A DNA stretch of 64,000 nt from Clostridium scatologenes (GTDB lineage Bacteria > Bacillota > Clostridia > Clostridiales > Clostridiaceae): positions 3,596,001-3,660,000 of the forward strand of contig NZ_CP009933.1 of the NCBI RefSeq assembly GCF_000968375.1, given 5' to 3'. A model generated the notes under the pieces. It saw nothing but the letters and a program-made list of their open reading frames with translations. It had not been told where the DNA came from and ran no database searches. This document shows, piece by piece, positions 1 to 9,820 of the stretch (position 1 is the first letter of the stretch; every line of letters begins with the position of its first letter). Made by a program: the position numbers and the translations under genes.

Positions 1-205
1 TCGTGGTATTTTCCAAAACGGAAATAACCACTTTCTCATCAAGCTCTCCAGACTCAAAAATGTTTTTAAAATGTTTACTTATAGCAGAAACACCCACATC
101 AAAAAGCTCAGCTATAGCTTTTTGTGTCGCCCAGATTGTTTCATCCTTCATCACGACTTCAATTTTTTCATCTGAATCATACATTAAAAATTGTATCTCG
201 TTCAT
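1..205 (-). CDS. RhuM-like protein, N-terminal part (cut by window edge)
   Basis: The frame opens at an ATG at 205 with a ribosome site (AGAAGGGTG) and runs off the left edge. The visible 68 residues begin MNEIQFLMYDSDEKIEVV and contain ETIWATQKAIAELFDVG, the helix-turn-helix-like start typical of the RhuM/'virulence protein' family. Such genes often lie inside type I restriction operons, as here: the gene starts 13 bases after the end of hsdR and is probably co-transcribed. The molecular role of the family is not well established. The call rests on N-terminal resemblance only. Confidence 0.7.
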   Translation of the reverse strand, partial: MNEIQFLMYDSDEKIEVVMKDETIWATQKAIAELFDVGVSAISKHFKNIFESGELDEKVVISVLENTT

Positions 206-218
206 TTAATCACCCTTC

Positions 219-3200
219 TTAATTTTCTACTAATTCATCAGCTAATTCATAAATAGCATCACGCAAACCATTACGGTACTTGATTTTAGACAAAGCTTGT
301 ACCTCTTCGCTATGTGCTAATGTCTTATAATCCACAGTTGCTTTTGCAATTATGTCTCGAATTTGACCAGTATCATCTAGATCTTGCATACCATAACGAT
401 GACGACTAAATAATTCACGCATCTGAGCACTTGTTATAATATCTGTAATTCCCCACTTTACTCGAAAATCTAAGAACATTCTATCAAGGCTGACATTATT
501 AGCTGCTTGAATAATTTGTTCACTATCTCTCAATTTTACTGGATATTTAAGATTAGAGCCTTCTGGTGGAAAATACCCTTTAATAATAGCTATTGCTGCA
601 TTCATAATCTTCGCAGCATAATTTCTATCTTCCAAACCATTGGCAAATTGATCAATTTTCTCTTTGGTAACTTGGGCTTCTTGTTTCTTGCCATCATGCA
701 CTTGATTCAATAATTTTTCCACCAATTCAGTTAAATAATCATAATCTATTTTAACATCCTTCACATGAGTCATTTTTAACTCAATTTGATAAAAAGGAAT
801 TTTCTTTTCTTTTGATATATGTTGTTTAAGCTCATTGGTTAAAACTGTAGTAAGCATAGTTTCCTCTTCACTAGTCATTCCTAATTTTTCAACTAACTCA
901 TCTGGATTTTCATAATTGAAACCTACTGCATTTCCATCAACTTCTTCAGGTGAATATTGTTTTAATTTAGCCATACCAACATTATAATCACGCAGCAAAT
1001 CAAGCATATATTCCTTTTGCTTCTCAGAAGGTGGTAATTGTTGAAACTCATTAGTTAAGCTGCCTAATTTCTCAACAACTTCCTTAACTTCATTAAATAC
1101 ATCTTCAAAAGGTTTAGCTATAATACCATCCTTTTGGTTAGAATTACGTTGTTCATCTTCTGATAAAATTGCAGAAGCTTTATTAGCATAAATTGCGAGA
1201 GCTTGATTCATCAATTTCTCATTTTGAGCAGGCCAACGATAATTTACAATACGCCCCCAAGGTTTTTCTTGCATATCAGCAATACGATTTGTTCTTGAAT
1301 AGGCTTGAATAAGTCCAGCCCCTTTAAGAGTTCTATCTACATAAAGAGTATTAAGTTCTGGAGCATCGAATCCAGTCAAAAGTTGATCTACTACAATCAC
1401 AATATCTAAGAACTTCTTGTCTTTAGCAGTTTTATCCAAACGACTAGTAACATCTTGTGTATATCCTGCTACATCATCCATGCCAAAGCTTGTATGAAAT
1501 TCTTTGTTATAGGCTTTAATAGCATCATGTAAGCCTTTATTAGTATCAAGCATACTATCATTATTGGATGAGTTTTGACTAAATGTAACTGCTACTTTTA
1601 ATGTTTGTCCACCATTCTTCATATTTTCAGCATTTACCCGCCTAAATTCATTAAAATACATCATTGCCATTGGAATACTGGCTTTTCCACCACCAACATG
1701 AGTGGTAAATAGTGCATTATACTTACCTTCATTTGAACGATTTCGCCAGTTTTTGAAAATATCTTCAACTACTAACTTGATGTGATCTGGATTTTCATCA
1801 TAGAAACTTGCTTCAACCGCATCATCCATATCTTCTTGACTTATATTATTAATCTTTTCTATAATTTTTTCTTCAGTCCACTTCGGATAACGTTCTCTAT
1901 AGAAATTCGGTAGATATTTTAATTTCATTTGCTCTTCATCAATAGTTGTCTCAAAATCCACTTTAAAACCTAAAACATTTCTATCTGCTATTGCTTCACG
2001 AATGGTATAAGCGTGTAACAATGGTCCAAAAACATCTTCAGTACGCATACCATTAGTTGTTTCATCGAACATTGGTGTTCCTGTATAACCAACCCAAGCT
2101 GAATTCTTAAAAGCTTTTTGTATCTTTTCAAAATTTTCACTACCAGTTGAACGATGTGCCTCATCCACGATAAATACAATATTTTTATCAGGTGATTTAA
2201 AAGATTTGCGTTTCACTAAAGTATCAAGCTTTTGAACAGAAGTAACAATGATATTATTATCCTTACTCTTTAGCTTACGACTCAAGTCGGTAGTATTATT
2301 AGTATTTTCAACACTACCAATCACATCTTCACTTGCATCTGGATCATATGCATTATATTTTTCATTTGTTTGCTTTGTTAAAGTAATTCTATCTACAACG
2401 AAAACAACTTTATCAATTTTAGGCATACGGCTTGCAAGCCAAGCTGTTTTGAAACTAGTTATAGTTTTACCAGAACCAGTGGTATGCCATATATAACCTA
2501 CTTTATTTGTTCCCAGTTCAAAATCAACTCGTTTTAAACTTTCAATTACATTCTGAGTAGCATATACTTGATATGGACGCATTACCTTTAACATTTGATT
2601 ATTTTTTGTGCCATCCAAAATCATATAATTAGTAGCCATCTGATGTGCCATTGGAATACTTAACATTGAATCAGCAAACTCTTTCCAATTACGCACAATG
2701 GTATTATCACTTTTACGCTGCCAGTTAAAAGCAAAGTCCTTATTAAATTTATCCGGTGTAGTATTCGCCATATATTTCACGTTATTTGGTGTAATTGCCA
2801 CCAATATTTGTAAAGTAGAAAAAATATCACCATATTGGTTTTCTTCGGAATATTGATGCATTTGATTTAGTGCTTCATTGACATCATGTGTATTACGTTT
2901 TTCTTCAATTTGTATTATAGGTAAACCATTAATAAGAAGTGTAGTATCAAAACGACGATCTTGTTTTCCTATGATAACTGCAGGACGTTCAATTTGATTA
3001 ACTACTTGATATACTGTGTCTCCAGCACCAATTTGTTTTTGATCGAAAACCGTTAAAAACACGTGACGACCGTCATCTAAATCAATTTCGATTTGAGATA
3101 CACCATTAAGTCCATATAAAAATTGTCCAGCTTCATATGGTGTTTGAATATCAGATATAATCTTTTTAACTTGATTAAATTCCACAGTACTTAATGGATG

Positions 3201-3428
3201 ATCAAGTGTATTTTGATTGTGCCTCTCAATAATATCTTTAAAGTTATCCCAAAGCTTTTCCGTAGTTTTAATTTTTGGTTCATACTTCCACAGCTTTGTT
3301 TTTACAACATAATCAGCAGACTTTTCACTAACCATAAAGTCGCTAATTCCTTCTAGGTGTTCAGGTTTAGTTATAGTTCCACTGGTAATATATTGTATTA
3401 ACTCAGTTTCAAATTGCTCTTCATTCAT
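219..3428 (-). CDS. hsdR: Type I restriction enzyme, R (translocase/endonuclease) subunit
   Basis: A 1069-residue protein of normal HsdR length. It shows the N-terminal nuclease region with an E-x-K signature near residues 175-177 (QIEEKR). This is followed by the superfamily 2 helicase motifs: Walker A HTTGSGKT (about 315-322), DEAH box (VDEAHRS), motif III GYTGTP and motif VI QAYSRTNR. HsdR uses ATP to translocate DNA and cuts when the HsdS/HsdM complex meets unmethylated sites. The start overlaps the stop of hsdS by four bases (ATGA), so the two are translationally coupled. No hsdM is visible in the window; it may lie beyond the left edge after the rhuM-like gene. Confidence 0.95.
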   Translation of the reverse strand: MNEEQFETELIQYITSGTITKPEHLEGISDFMVSEKSADYVVKTKLWKYEPKIKTTEKLWDNFKDIIERHNQNTLDHPLSTVEFNQVKKIISDIQTPYEAGQFLYGLNGVSQIEIDLDDGRHVFLTVFDQKQIGAGDTVYQVVNQIERPAVIIGKQDRRFDTTLLINGLPIIQIEEKRNTHDVNEALNQMHQYSEENQYGDIFSTLQILVAITPNNVKYMANTTPDKFNKDFAFNWQRKSDNTIVRNWKEFADSMLSIPMAHQMATNYMILDGTKNNQMLKVMRPYQVYATQNVIESLKRVDFELGTNKVGYIWHTTGSGKTITSFKTAWLASRMPKIDKVVFVVDRITLTKQTNEKYNAYDPDASEDVIGSVENTNNTTDLSRKLKSKDNNIIVTSVQKLDTLVKRKSFKSPDKNIVFIVDEAHRSTGSENFEKIQKAFKNSAWVGYTGTPMFDETTNGMRTEDVFGPLLHAYTIREAIADRNVLGFKVDFETTIDEEQMKLKYLPNFYRERYPKWTEEKIIEKINNISQEDMDDAVEASFYDENPDHIKLVVEDIFKNWRNRSNEGKYNALFTTHVGGGKASIPMAMMYFNEFRRVNAENMKNGGQTLKVAVTFSQNSSNNDSMLDTNKGLHDAIKAYNKEFHTSFGMDDVAGYTQDVTSRLDKTAKDKKFLDIVIVVDQLLTGFDAPELNTLYVDRTLKGAGLIQAYSRTNRIADMQEKPWGRIVNYRWPAQNEKLMNQALAIYANKASAILSEDEQRNSNQKDGIIAKPFEDVFNEVKEVVEKLGSLTNEFQQLPPSEKQKEYMLDLLRDYNVGMAKLKQYSPEEVDGNAVGFNYENPDELVEKLGMTSEEETMLTTVLTNELKQHISKEKKIPFYQIELKMTHVKDVKIDYDYLTELVEKLLNQVHDGKKQEAQVTKEKIDQFANGLEDRNYAAKIMNAAIAIIKGYFPPEGSNLKYPVKLRDSEQIIQAANNVSLDRMFLDFRVKWGITDIITSAQMRELFSRHRYGMQDLDDTGQIRDIIAKATVDYKTLAHSEEVQALSKIKYRNGLRDAIYELADELVEN

Positions 3429-4000
3429 CTCTCACTTGCCTCCTCTAACTTGGATAATCTGATTTTTGTTTCAAGTTCTGCTACTCTATTTCTAAGTGCT
3501 TGCAGTCTTAACTGATTAAAATAGACTTGTCCTATAATTTTTTGCTTATCTATGGAAGGTATTTTCGGTATTTCAAGCTCTTTAAGTTGCTTGAGAGTAT
3601 ATTTTAAAACTTGCGAACCTTGCAATCCCAACGCAAACTGTTTCCTGATTGTTTTGTTTTCATTAATGAGATAAACCAAAAACTTTGAATCAATGTTATG
3701 GCTAGGTGATAACTTAACATAGTTTTGCGTATAAAGATATCCCTGATGCTCTTTTCCTACCATCGTGGCAGTTCCAGTGATTAAACTAAACACCACATCA
3801 CCATGACATAAGGTATTTACTTTATCATTGGTTCTAACTTGTTTATTATCAACATCCTTTGAAATAATACCAACCAAATTATCTGTTAAATCTGTTTGAC
3901 TATAATAAGTAAAAAGTGGTGTTTTCTCATCAAACACTTCAGTAATTCTAAACTGAGGCGATCCACTTACTAAACCAACTAATTCACTTAACTTTTTCAT
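3425..4000 (-). CDS. hsdS: Type I restriction specificity subunit, half-size (single target-recognition domain)
   Basis: 191 residues, against about 400 for usual HsdS proteins with two target-recognition domains. The N-terminal two thirds look like one recognition domain (GDVVFSLITGTATMVG, then LKYTLKQLKELEIPKIP). The C-terminus is one conserved spacer helix (QLRLQALRNRVAELETKI). Half-size HsdS proteins are known to work as dimers that read symmetric targets, so this may be functional rather than a remnant. It has its own promoter and is coupled to hsdR. The start has an AAAGG ribosome site. Confidence 0.85.
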   Translation of the reverse strand: MKKLSELVGLVSGSPQFRITEVFDEKTPLFTYYSQTDLTDNLVGIISKDVDNKQVRTNDKVNTLCHGDVVFSLITGTATMVGKEHQGYLYTQNYVKLSPSHNIDSKFLVYLINENKTIRKQFALGLQGSQVLKYTLKQLKELEIPKIPSIDKQKIIGQVYFNQLRLQALRNRVAELETKIRLSKLEEASER

Positions 4001-4044
4001 AAAATATTGTGCCTTTCTAAAATTACTTTATTTACCATAATGTA

Positions 4045-4073
4045 ATGATATCACAAAAGGAATTTTATTGCAA
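4045..4073 (-). promoter_or_regulatory. Promoter of the hsdS-hsdR-rhuM operon
   Basis: On the minus strand TTGCAA (4068-4073) is followed by a 17-base spacer and TATCAT (4045-4050), a good sigma-A type match about 45 bases before the hsdS start. Confidence 0.55.
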
Positions 4074-4075
4074 CT

Positions 4076-4113
4076 ATTAAAAAGTGTAATTTTTAAAAAT
4101 TACACTTTTTAAT
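4076..4113. terminator. Perfect 38-base palindrome upstream of hsdS
   Basis: The 38 bases are a perfect inverted repeat with half-site ATTAAAAAGTGTAATTTTT, directly behind the hsdS promoter. It can form a hairpin on either strand and may end transcription coming from the toxin region. An operator role is also possible because it abuts the -35 box. Confidence 0.5.
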
Positions 4114-4282
4114 AATTACAATAAACATTAACAGTTTGTATTCATGTCACAAAAACACAGGAGTGAAAATATTGATATTCTAAATTTACATTTTAATTAT
4201 TTTTTAACTAATTACTTCCGCTAAAAAATGTACACACCTCTGGTGCATTTTTACTATTAATCATTAATTTTAACGAAATAAT

Positions 4283-4606
4283 TTAACTTAGCCAACATAT
4301 TAATTTTAACAAGAACGCTGAATGCCACTGCTTTGGGTCATCATCCCAAGTTACTAAACCTGACTTTTCCCAATTTAACACACTCTTATCACATGTAATA
4401 TTAATTACATTAGAAAACTTACTTTTATCTTTTGTAAATTTATTAATTAGTTTTACTGAAAATGCTTGAAATTGTCTTATGTCTAACTTATTAAATATGC
4501 TTATAACTTCATCAGATAATATAAGCCATGAAAGAACATTAGGAGTGTAATCAATTACCTCTTCCTCTAGATGTGTTTCAAATCTCTGTACCAATTTATT
4601 TATCAT
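4283..4606 (-). pseudogene. Chimeric remnant: integrase-like first residues joined to an immunity-like segment
   Basis: The 107-residue frame begins MINKLVQRFETHLEEE, nearly the same start as the frame at 37307-37630 (MINELMQRFKIHLDED), which continues as a tyrosine-recombinase N-terminal domain. After residue 16 this copy switches to unrelated sequence (PNVLSWLILSDEVISIFNKL) that resembles DUF1629-type immunity proteins. The upstream 120 bases, with an AAAGG ribosome site and a hairpin, are also shared with the 37-kb copy. I read it as a recombination product, probably not functional. The immunity resemblance is weak. Confidence 0.45.
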
Positions 4607-4641
4607 GGTTCTTTACCCCTTTCAATGTTTTTAGGCATGAT

Positions 4642-4675
4642 AAAAAGGCTAATGCCTTTTTTAGCGTTAGCCTTT
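4642..4675. terminator. Hairpin between the first immunity gene and the 4283-4606 remnant
   Basis: AAAAAGGCTAA (4642-4652) pairs with TTAGCCTTT (4667-4675). A related hairpin lies at the same place before the 37307-37630 frame. Confidence 0.5.
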
Positions 4676-4715
4676 ACTGCTTCTTTGCAGTATTCAGTTT
4701 TTACTTTTGTTACAT

Positions 4716-4747
4716 CTTACTGCATTATAATAATTATTCAGTGTATT
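4716..4747. repeat. Inter-cassette palindrome, copy 1
   Basis: CTTACTGCATTATAAT...ATTATTCAGTG, an imperfect inverted repeat of the CACTGCAT...ATGCAGTG type. Related copies lie behind several other immunity genes (10789, 11648, 30786, 34855, 36004, 37741). It sits about 190 bases after the end of the immunity gene at 4933-5448. Confidence 0.55.
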
Positions 4748-4932
4748 ATTTTCTTTCATTTTAACTGTAAATTTACTTGATGGAATAAACACCGTATTCC
4801 TATAGTAGATGTAATTATTTTGTAGTGAGCTATTCAGTAATTCTGCATTTAGTTTTTATATAGATATATTTCAGCTAAATAAATAGTTGTTTCCAGACAG
4901 TTTCTAATATTTTACAATTTAATCATTTGTAA

Positions 4933-5448
4933 CTATAAAACTTCTGATTGTTTCATTTCATTTATTTCAGCATCGGAAATATTACTAAATAATAAACCAT
5001 AAAAAGCATTATTTTTGTCAAAAAGAATATAGTTGTTATGATTGACTTCATACCCAATTAAATCATCTAACTCTTCCGAACTTAATAAATATATATTCCC
5101 TTTATCAAAATTCAACTTAAAATTTTTCATACATCTTTCTTCTGGGTAGTTTAAATCCATATCAAAACCATAAAATTCAATATTCTTATTAATAAATGTA
5201 ATATTTAAGTTTACGCTAGTTTGTTCAATTTTTTCATCTTGAGCAAAAAAGCTTACGTACTCAATCAAATTATTTTTAGGATTAATAGCTATATCCAAAG
5301 GTGGTTTTTTCTTATCTTCATAAAAATAATGATAGTTTTGTCCAATTGCTTTTTTATCTACTTTAACTTTAAACAGTACTAACCCTTTACCCATGCTTTC
5401 AATATGTCTTGAATAACTAATTTTAAAATCTGTCTCTTTGATTTCCAC
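4933..5448 (-). CDS. Putative immunity protein for the full-length toxin
   Basis: 171 residues, no signal peptide, acidic/hydrophilic, starting 14 bases after the toxin stop with an AGAGGTG-type ribosome site. Position directly behind the toxin is the main argument for immunity. It shares layout with the protein at 29809-30312: both have a C-terminal stretch of the form YLLSSEELDDLIGYE / YILFSENEIESIVQN followed by a hydrophobic strand. The upstream toxins of these two genes are also related, which supports a toxin-specific immunity family. I do not recognise a named family. Confidence 0.7.
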   Translation of the reverse strand: MEIKETDFKISYSRHIESMGKGLVLFKVKVDKKAIGQNYHYFYEDKKKPPLDIAINPKNNLIEYVSFFAQDEKIEQTSVNLNITFINKNIEFYGFDMDLNYPEERCMKNFKLNFDKGNIYLLSSEELDDLIGYEVNHNNYILFDKNNAFYGLLFSNISDAEINEMKQSEVL

Positions 5449-5462
5449 TCTAATTCACCTCT

Positions 5463-6968
5463 TTACTTTAACATTTTTGCATGGTATACAACGCCTGTTT
5501 CTGTATTTATTCCTAGCTCCCAGTTCCCATATGTTTCAAAGTATCTTCCAGGGGCTTTTTGTGAAAGGTCTGCCATAGCCTTATTTAAAGAAGCTGAATA
5601 ACTTTCTAACATTTCTTGGCTTCTAATACCAATGCTCTCACTCTCTGTTCCAAATCTAGAAACATACTCACCCATATGTTCAGTTGCATTTGCATTCGTC
5701 CATAAGACATTTGAACCTGTTGTTGGATTGGTATATGAGACACCTTCCCGTAATTTTATTTGGAATGTTGCAGGTATTTCTGTTCCTTGCATATTTTTAG
5801 CTGTTCCAGTAATATTACCCCAAACTGTAGCTTTACCCACCCCTTCTATAGGTGAAACAAAAACGATCCCTGTTGATATCTTTGGTTCATTAGTATAAGC
5901 AAGTTTATAACCATACGTTTTAGTGCTAATAACTTGACCATCTTTTGTTATTATATCATCATTTGGAAGTTCTACTCCATTAAATGTAGGTGGAGAATTT
6001 TCTGTTAAAACATAAGTATAAATATATCCACCTTTTTCATAAGTTATTTGGCTAGGCAAATTAAATATCTCATTTGACGAATACGTCTTAAGTCCCACAT
6101 TAAATCCTAAAATATCACACTTAATATATTTTTCTGCTTCTTTATATGTAAATACAGTTTCTTTTATTTTCTTATATTCATCTTCTCCCAAAACAATCTT
6201 TGCATATTCCAGTATTTCCTTTTCTTCTTTCGTTAAGTACGCTGGATTCTTTAACATTAACTGCATTACTTTATTTTTATCTACTTGTCCACTTTCTGAA
6301 ATAATGGACATACCTCTAATTTGGGATATTTCTTCAGTTATTCCTGATATTTTTGAAAATACTGAGCATATATTTTCTTCCATATCTCGTATGCCATTAC
6401 AATATGCATTAAATGAATTATCAAACTCTGTCAAACTTGTTGTTTGGTTTCTTAGTGAATTTTGTGCACTTTCAACATCTCCTCCTATAGGAAATGTTGT
6501 AAAGCTTAAGCTGTTTGCTAAATTTAATATTTCTACAAATTTAGAATTCATTTGTCTATAATAATTATCTGTACATTCATTAATGTTATTATTTATTGGA
6601 AACTGTCCTCCATATTGAAGTGAAATAACTCCTGTATCATCATTGGTAAGTGCTGCTCCTCCAGTACTTCTTTTAATGCAATTTTCAAAGTCCTCACATC
6701 TTTTTTTTAATTGAATTGCTCTTGGCTTTTCTTCATTTTCTAAAGCATTTTTTTCATATTTTATATCTTCTATTAGCTTTGTATAAAACTCCTGCTTTTT
6801 AATATGAATTTCCATAAATTTATCTTTTGCTTCACCTGACCATCCCAAGTCAGTAAGTTCTTTAATTACTTTGTTTATGTTTTCTTTTTGTTCTTCTAAA
6901 TCTTTTATTACATTTTCATATTCCCTTATTGTATTAGTTAACTCACCAATATCCAACTCAAAATCCAT
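5463..6968 (-). CDS. WXG100/LXG-type polymorphic toxin, full length
   Basis: 501 residues. Residues 1-100 form a helical WXG100-like domain with the W-S-G turn at 43-45 (LGWSGEAKDKF), the signal used by Firmicutes type VII secretion effectors. Residues about 100-215 are helical. About 220-365 is the pre-toxin segment found in all cassettes of the region, ending FVSPIEGVGKA. The last 130 residues (from TVWGNI) are the toxin domain, related to the one at 30337-30669 (WGN, N-x-T-x-HM-x-EY). Its activity is unknown to me. It is the only copy with an N-terminal secretion domain, its own promoter and an intact frame, so it is the likely expression site. No small LXG partner genes or secretion genes are adjacent. 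Confidence 0.85.
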   Translation of the reverse strand: MDFELDIGELTNTIREYENVIKDLEEQKENINKVIKELTDLGWSGEAKDKFMEIHIKKQEFYTKLIEDIKYEKNALENEEKPRAIQLKKRCEDFENCIKRSTGGAALTNDDTGVISLQYGGQFPINNNINECTDNYYRQMNSKFVEILNLANSLSFTTFPIGGDVESAQNSLRNQTTSLTEFDNSFNAYCNGIRDMEENICSVFSKISGITEEISQIRGMSIISESGQVDKNKVMQLMLKNPAYLTKEEKEILEYAKIVLGEDEYKKIKETVFTYKEAEKYIKCDILGFNVGLKTYSSNEIFNLPSQITYEKGGYIYTYVLTENSPPTFNGVELPNDDIITKDGQVISTKTYGYKLAYTNEPKISTGIVFVSPIEGVGKATVWGNITGTAKNMQGTEIPATFQIKLREGVSYTNPTTGSNVLWTNANATEHMGEYVSRFGTESESIGIRSQEMLESYSASLNKAMADLSQKAPGRYFETYGNWELGINTETGVVYHAKMLK

Positions 6969-7048
6969 TTATTTTCTCCCATGTACTAATCGCTTTATCA
7001 TTAACAATATATATCCAATTTTTACATTAGTATTTATAATATTACTTA

Positions 7049-7077
7049 ATTTTAATATTTTTGTATGTACATGTCAA
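7049..7077 (-). promoter_or_regulatory. Promoter of the full-length toxin gene
   Basis: On the minus strand TTGACA (7072-7077), a 17-base spacer and TAAAAT (7049-7054) lie about 80 bases before the toxin ATG, which has a GGGAG ribosome site. No comparable promoter precedes the silent cassettes. Confidence 0.7.
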
Positions 7078-7181
7078 TATTTGCTCATTTTTACTACATT
7101 ATCAAAAACATTTAAGTTATTTGTAATTAGCAAAGCACATTAACAGCAAGCATAAACTTCTAGTTTTTGTTGCTAATAGCT

Positions 7182-9200
7182 TTATCTTAATAAATCACTT
7201 TCAATATAATTTAAATTTTTTCTGAGTACAGATGCTATATTCCAACTAATCTCTCCATTTTCAAATAACAATTGTATAACATTCCTTTCTAATTGCATTG
7301 CCTTAATATCAGCTTTTTTCTTTTCATATTTATTTATTTTTGCTAATCTAAGCCTGTTTGATATCAAATACACCCCTTGATAATATAAAATTATTTCCTT
7401 AAGCGTTTCTTCATTTTCAGATGTAATATTAGATTTAGCATATTCTATTATGTATTCAGCATTAGTGGAATGAAGTTCTTTGAGTGCTATATCCCTTAAA
7501 TGCTGCTTACTTTTCTTTTTGTTTTGCATTTCTCTTATTATATCCCTAATTCTCCTTATATTAAGTATATATAGGGAGATTCTTTCCAATGTTTCTTTTA
7601 CTAATAGTGAAAAGCCTTCTACAGATGATATTAATTTTATTTTATTTCTAACTTCTTTTTCATAAGCATGTGCAGTTGACTCCTCTATTTTTTCTTCCTT
7701 TAATAATTTTTTAGTATTTTCAATTTCCTTTTTATAGAATAAGATCATCCACTTCTTATATTCTTTGCTACTTCTATTCCAGTTCTTATAATAAGAATTT
7801 CCATGTTTTAATTGATTAATACGATACCTATATTCATTTATGGTAAAATGAATATATTTTTTGTTATCAATTTCTAATTTTAATTTATTTATAGTATCAA
7901 TCCAAACCTTTATTTGTGCTTTATTCAAGGCTTCGGACCAATTTATGTCTTCAGTTTTATCCTTTTTAGCAAATATAGGCAATATAAAAGTTGCAATAAG
8001 AAGAGTAGCTAAAATTACTCCAACAGCCAAAAATAAAATAATTGTTCTTTGTGGAAATTCTTCTCCATTATCCAATATTAAAGGAATTGAAAGAACTGTA
8101 GCTAATGTAACTCCTCCTCTTACTCCTGAAAGTGAAGTTAAAAGAGCAGCATGAAACTTAAACTTATCTTCTTTTACATCACATTTTTCTCCCCCAAATT
8201 TATACATAAATATAACCCACAAAAATCTAATTACAAGTAAAGCCAATGTTATTAATAAAACATCTATAATAGCCATCATGTTATTTATTGAAGTTTCTTT
8301 AAACGCAGTTTTAATTATATTAGGTAATTGTAATCCAACTATTATAAATATAAATCCATTTAGAATATATACTATAACAGACCATGTATTGGATGATACT
8401 GCATTTAATTTTGCATTTTTGGTTCTTAATCTTTTAGATGATAATGAAAATACCATTCCAGCCACAACAACAGCTAATATACCTGAAACTTTAAATACTT
8501 CTTCCGATATAATATATATTATATATGGAGTTAGAATTTGAAGTAAAATTTCAACTGTAGTGTCTTCCATTCCAAGATTTTTTATCCATCGTTCAAAGTT
8601 AATTAGAATGTGTTCTAAAACTAGTCCAGCAATAATTCCTCCAATAGACACCATTAAAAAATTTGTAGTTGCATTAAACAATGAAAATGTTCCAGTTACT
8701 GCTGCTGCTAATGCAAATTTAAAACATACAAGTCCTGATGCATCATTCATAAGGCCTTCACCTTCTATAAGATGTATTATCCTCTTTGGAAGCGAAATCT
8801 TTTTTGAAAGTGCACTTACGGCAACATAATCCGTTGGTGATAAAGCTGCTGCAAGTGCAAATGCTGCTGGTAATGAAATAGCTGGTATTAACTGATTTAT
8901 AAGTAATCCAACTAATATTACTGTTACAGCAACTAAAGCTAATGCCATCAAAAGTATATTTTTCTTTTGTTTCCATAATGACCTTTTATCTGCTTTTTTT
9001 CCATCGCAGAAAAGAAGCGGAGCAATGAACATTACTAAGAATGTATGTGGATCAAGCTCAATTTTGAATTCAGAATATATTATTGAAATTAATGCTCCCA
9101 TTGCAATTTGTACTATAGGTACAGATAAGAATGGTATAAACCTACTTATTATATTTGAGCATAAAATACATATTAATAGTATTAAAATATATGTAAACAT
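7182..9200 (-). CDS. Na+/H+ antiporter of the CPA1/NhaP type, copy 1
   Basis: 672 residues. About 12 hydrophobic segments fill residues 1-400, with typical CPA1 features (ALSPTDYVAVSALSKK, HLIEGEGLMNDASGLV, SLSGVRGGVTLATVLSIPL). The ND in MNDASG is the family's ion-binding region. Residues 400-672 form a long charged, helical cytoplasmic tail. Such proteins exchange Na+ (or K+) for H+ across the membrane. The start follows a strong GGGGG ribosome site. It lies just upstream of the full-length toxin on the same strand. A copy at 13216-15234 differs at only a handful of residues, for example ALVAVT here versus ALVGVT there. Confidence 0.93.
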   Translation of the reverse strand: MFTYILILLICILCSNIISRFIPFLSVPIVQIAMGALISIIYSEFKIELDPHTFLVMFIAPLLFCDGKKADKRSLWKQKKNILLMALALVAVTVILVGLLINQLIPAISLPAAFALAAALSPTDYVAVSALSKKISLPKRIIHLIEGEGLMNDASGLVCFKFALAAAVTGTFSLFNATTNFLMVSIGGIIAGLVLEHILINFERWIKNLGMEDTTVEILLQILTPYIIYIISEEVFKVSGILAVVVAGMVFSLSSKRLRTKNAKLNAVSSNTWSVIVYILNGFIFIIVGLQLPNIIKTAFKETSINNMMAIIDVLLITLALLVIRFLWVIFMYKFGGEKCDVKEDKFKFHAALLTSLSGVRGGVTLATVLSIPLILDNGEEFPQRTIILFLAVGVILATLLIATFILPIFAKKDKTEDINWSEALNKAQIKVWIDTINKLKLEIDNKKYIHFTINEYRYRINQLKHGNSYYKNWNRSSKEYKKWMILFYKKEIENTKKLLKEEKIEESTAHAYEKEVRNKIKLISSVEGFSLLVKETLERISLYILNIRRIRDIIREMQNKKKSKQHLRDIALKELHSTNAEYIIEYAKSNITSENEETLKEIILYYQGVYLISNRLRLAKINKYEKKKADIKAMQLERNVIQLLFENGEISWNIASVLRKNLNYIESDLLR

Positions 9201-9239
9201 ATTACCCCCTTTTCTTATGTAACTTGATTATTAGATCTA

Positions 9240-9269
9240 AACATTATGTTCTAATTATAACATAATGTT
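9240..9269 (-). promoter_or_regulatory. Operator-like inverted repeat over the antiporter -10 region, copy 1
   Basis: AACATTATGTT (9240-9250) and its exact reverse complement AACATAATGTT (9259-9269) flank an 8-base centre. On the minus strand the centre includes TATAAT, a likely -10 box, so a dimeric regulator bound here would block the antiporter promoter. Confidence 0.6.
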
Positions 9270-9820
9270 TAATTTGCCCATTCATTGGTGTATTTTATTA
9301 TAAAAAAAGATACTGACTTGTTATTTTTTTTTATATCTGTCTTACAATATAAAATGTTTATTCTAAACCTTACGTAGTTTTATATACAACCCTGAACTTA
9401 TAACCACAAGAGGAATAGTGGTTAGACATCAGATAATCATTTCATTAAAAATGCATACCCTTTGCACCCTTCTCCACACCCCTGTGCACTTTTACTATAT
9501 TAATATTACTTTTAATGAAATAATTTAACCTAACTACCATATAAACTACATCCAAAAAACAGAAAAATACCCTGAAATCAAAGACTTTCCGTTGTATCAA
9601 AATTATAGTTTATGTATGGCATATATATTATGAATCCTGATTTACATTGCATAAGGCATGGAAATTGTAAATTGACTTGCAAAGAACAAGCAAAATGGTG
9701 TAAATTTTACATAGATATAATTTATATAGAGAATATATCAAAAATTACTAAAAAATGTTTTAATAAGGATGTTATACATAAAACTATGAAACATTTAACT
9801 GAAGCAGCTGGAGGATTAAT
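9270..9820. other. Intergenic region between antiporter copy 1 and the HTH-alphaCTD gene
   Basis: Divergent promoter region. A 237-base frame at 9612-9848 (NPDLHCIRHGNCKLTCK...) overlaps the start of the next gene and is degenerate at the matching place in copy 2 (15529-15690), so I do not call it a gene. The piece GAAATTGTAAATTGACTTGC at 9660-9679 recurs at 15550 and 49491. Nothing else is recognised. Confidence 0.5.
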
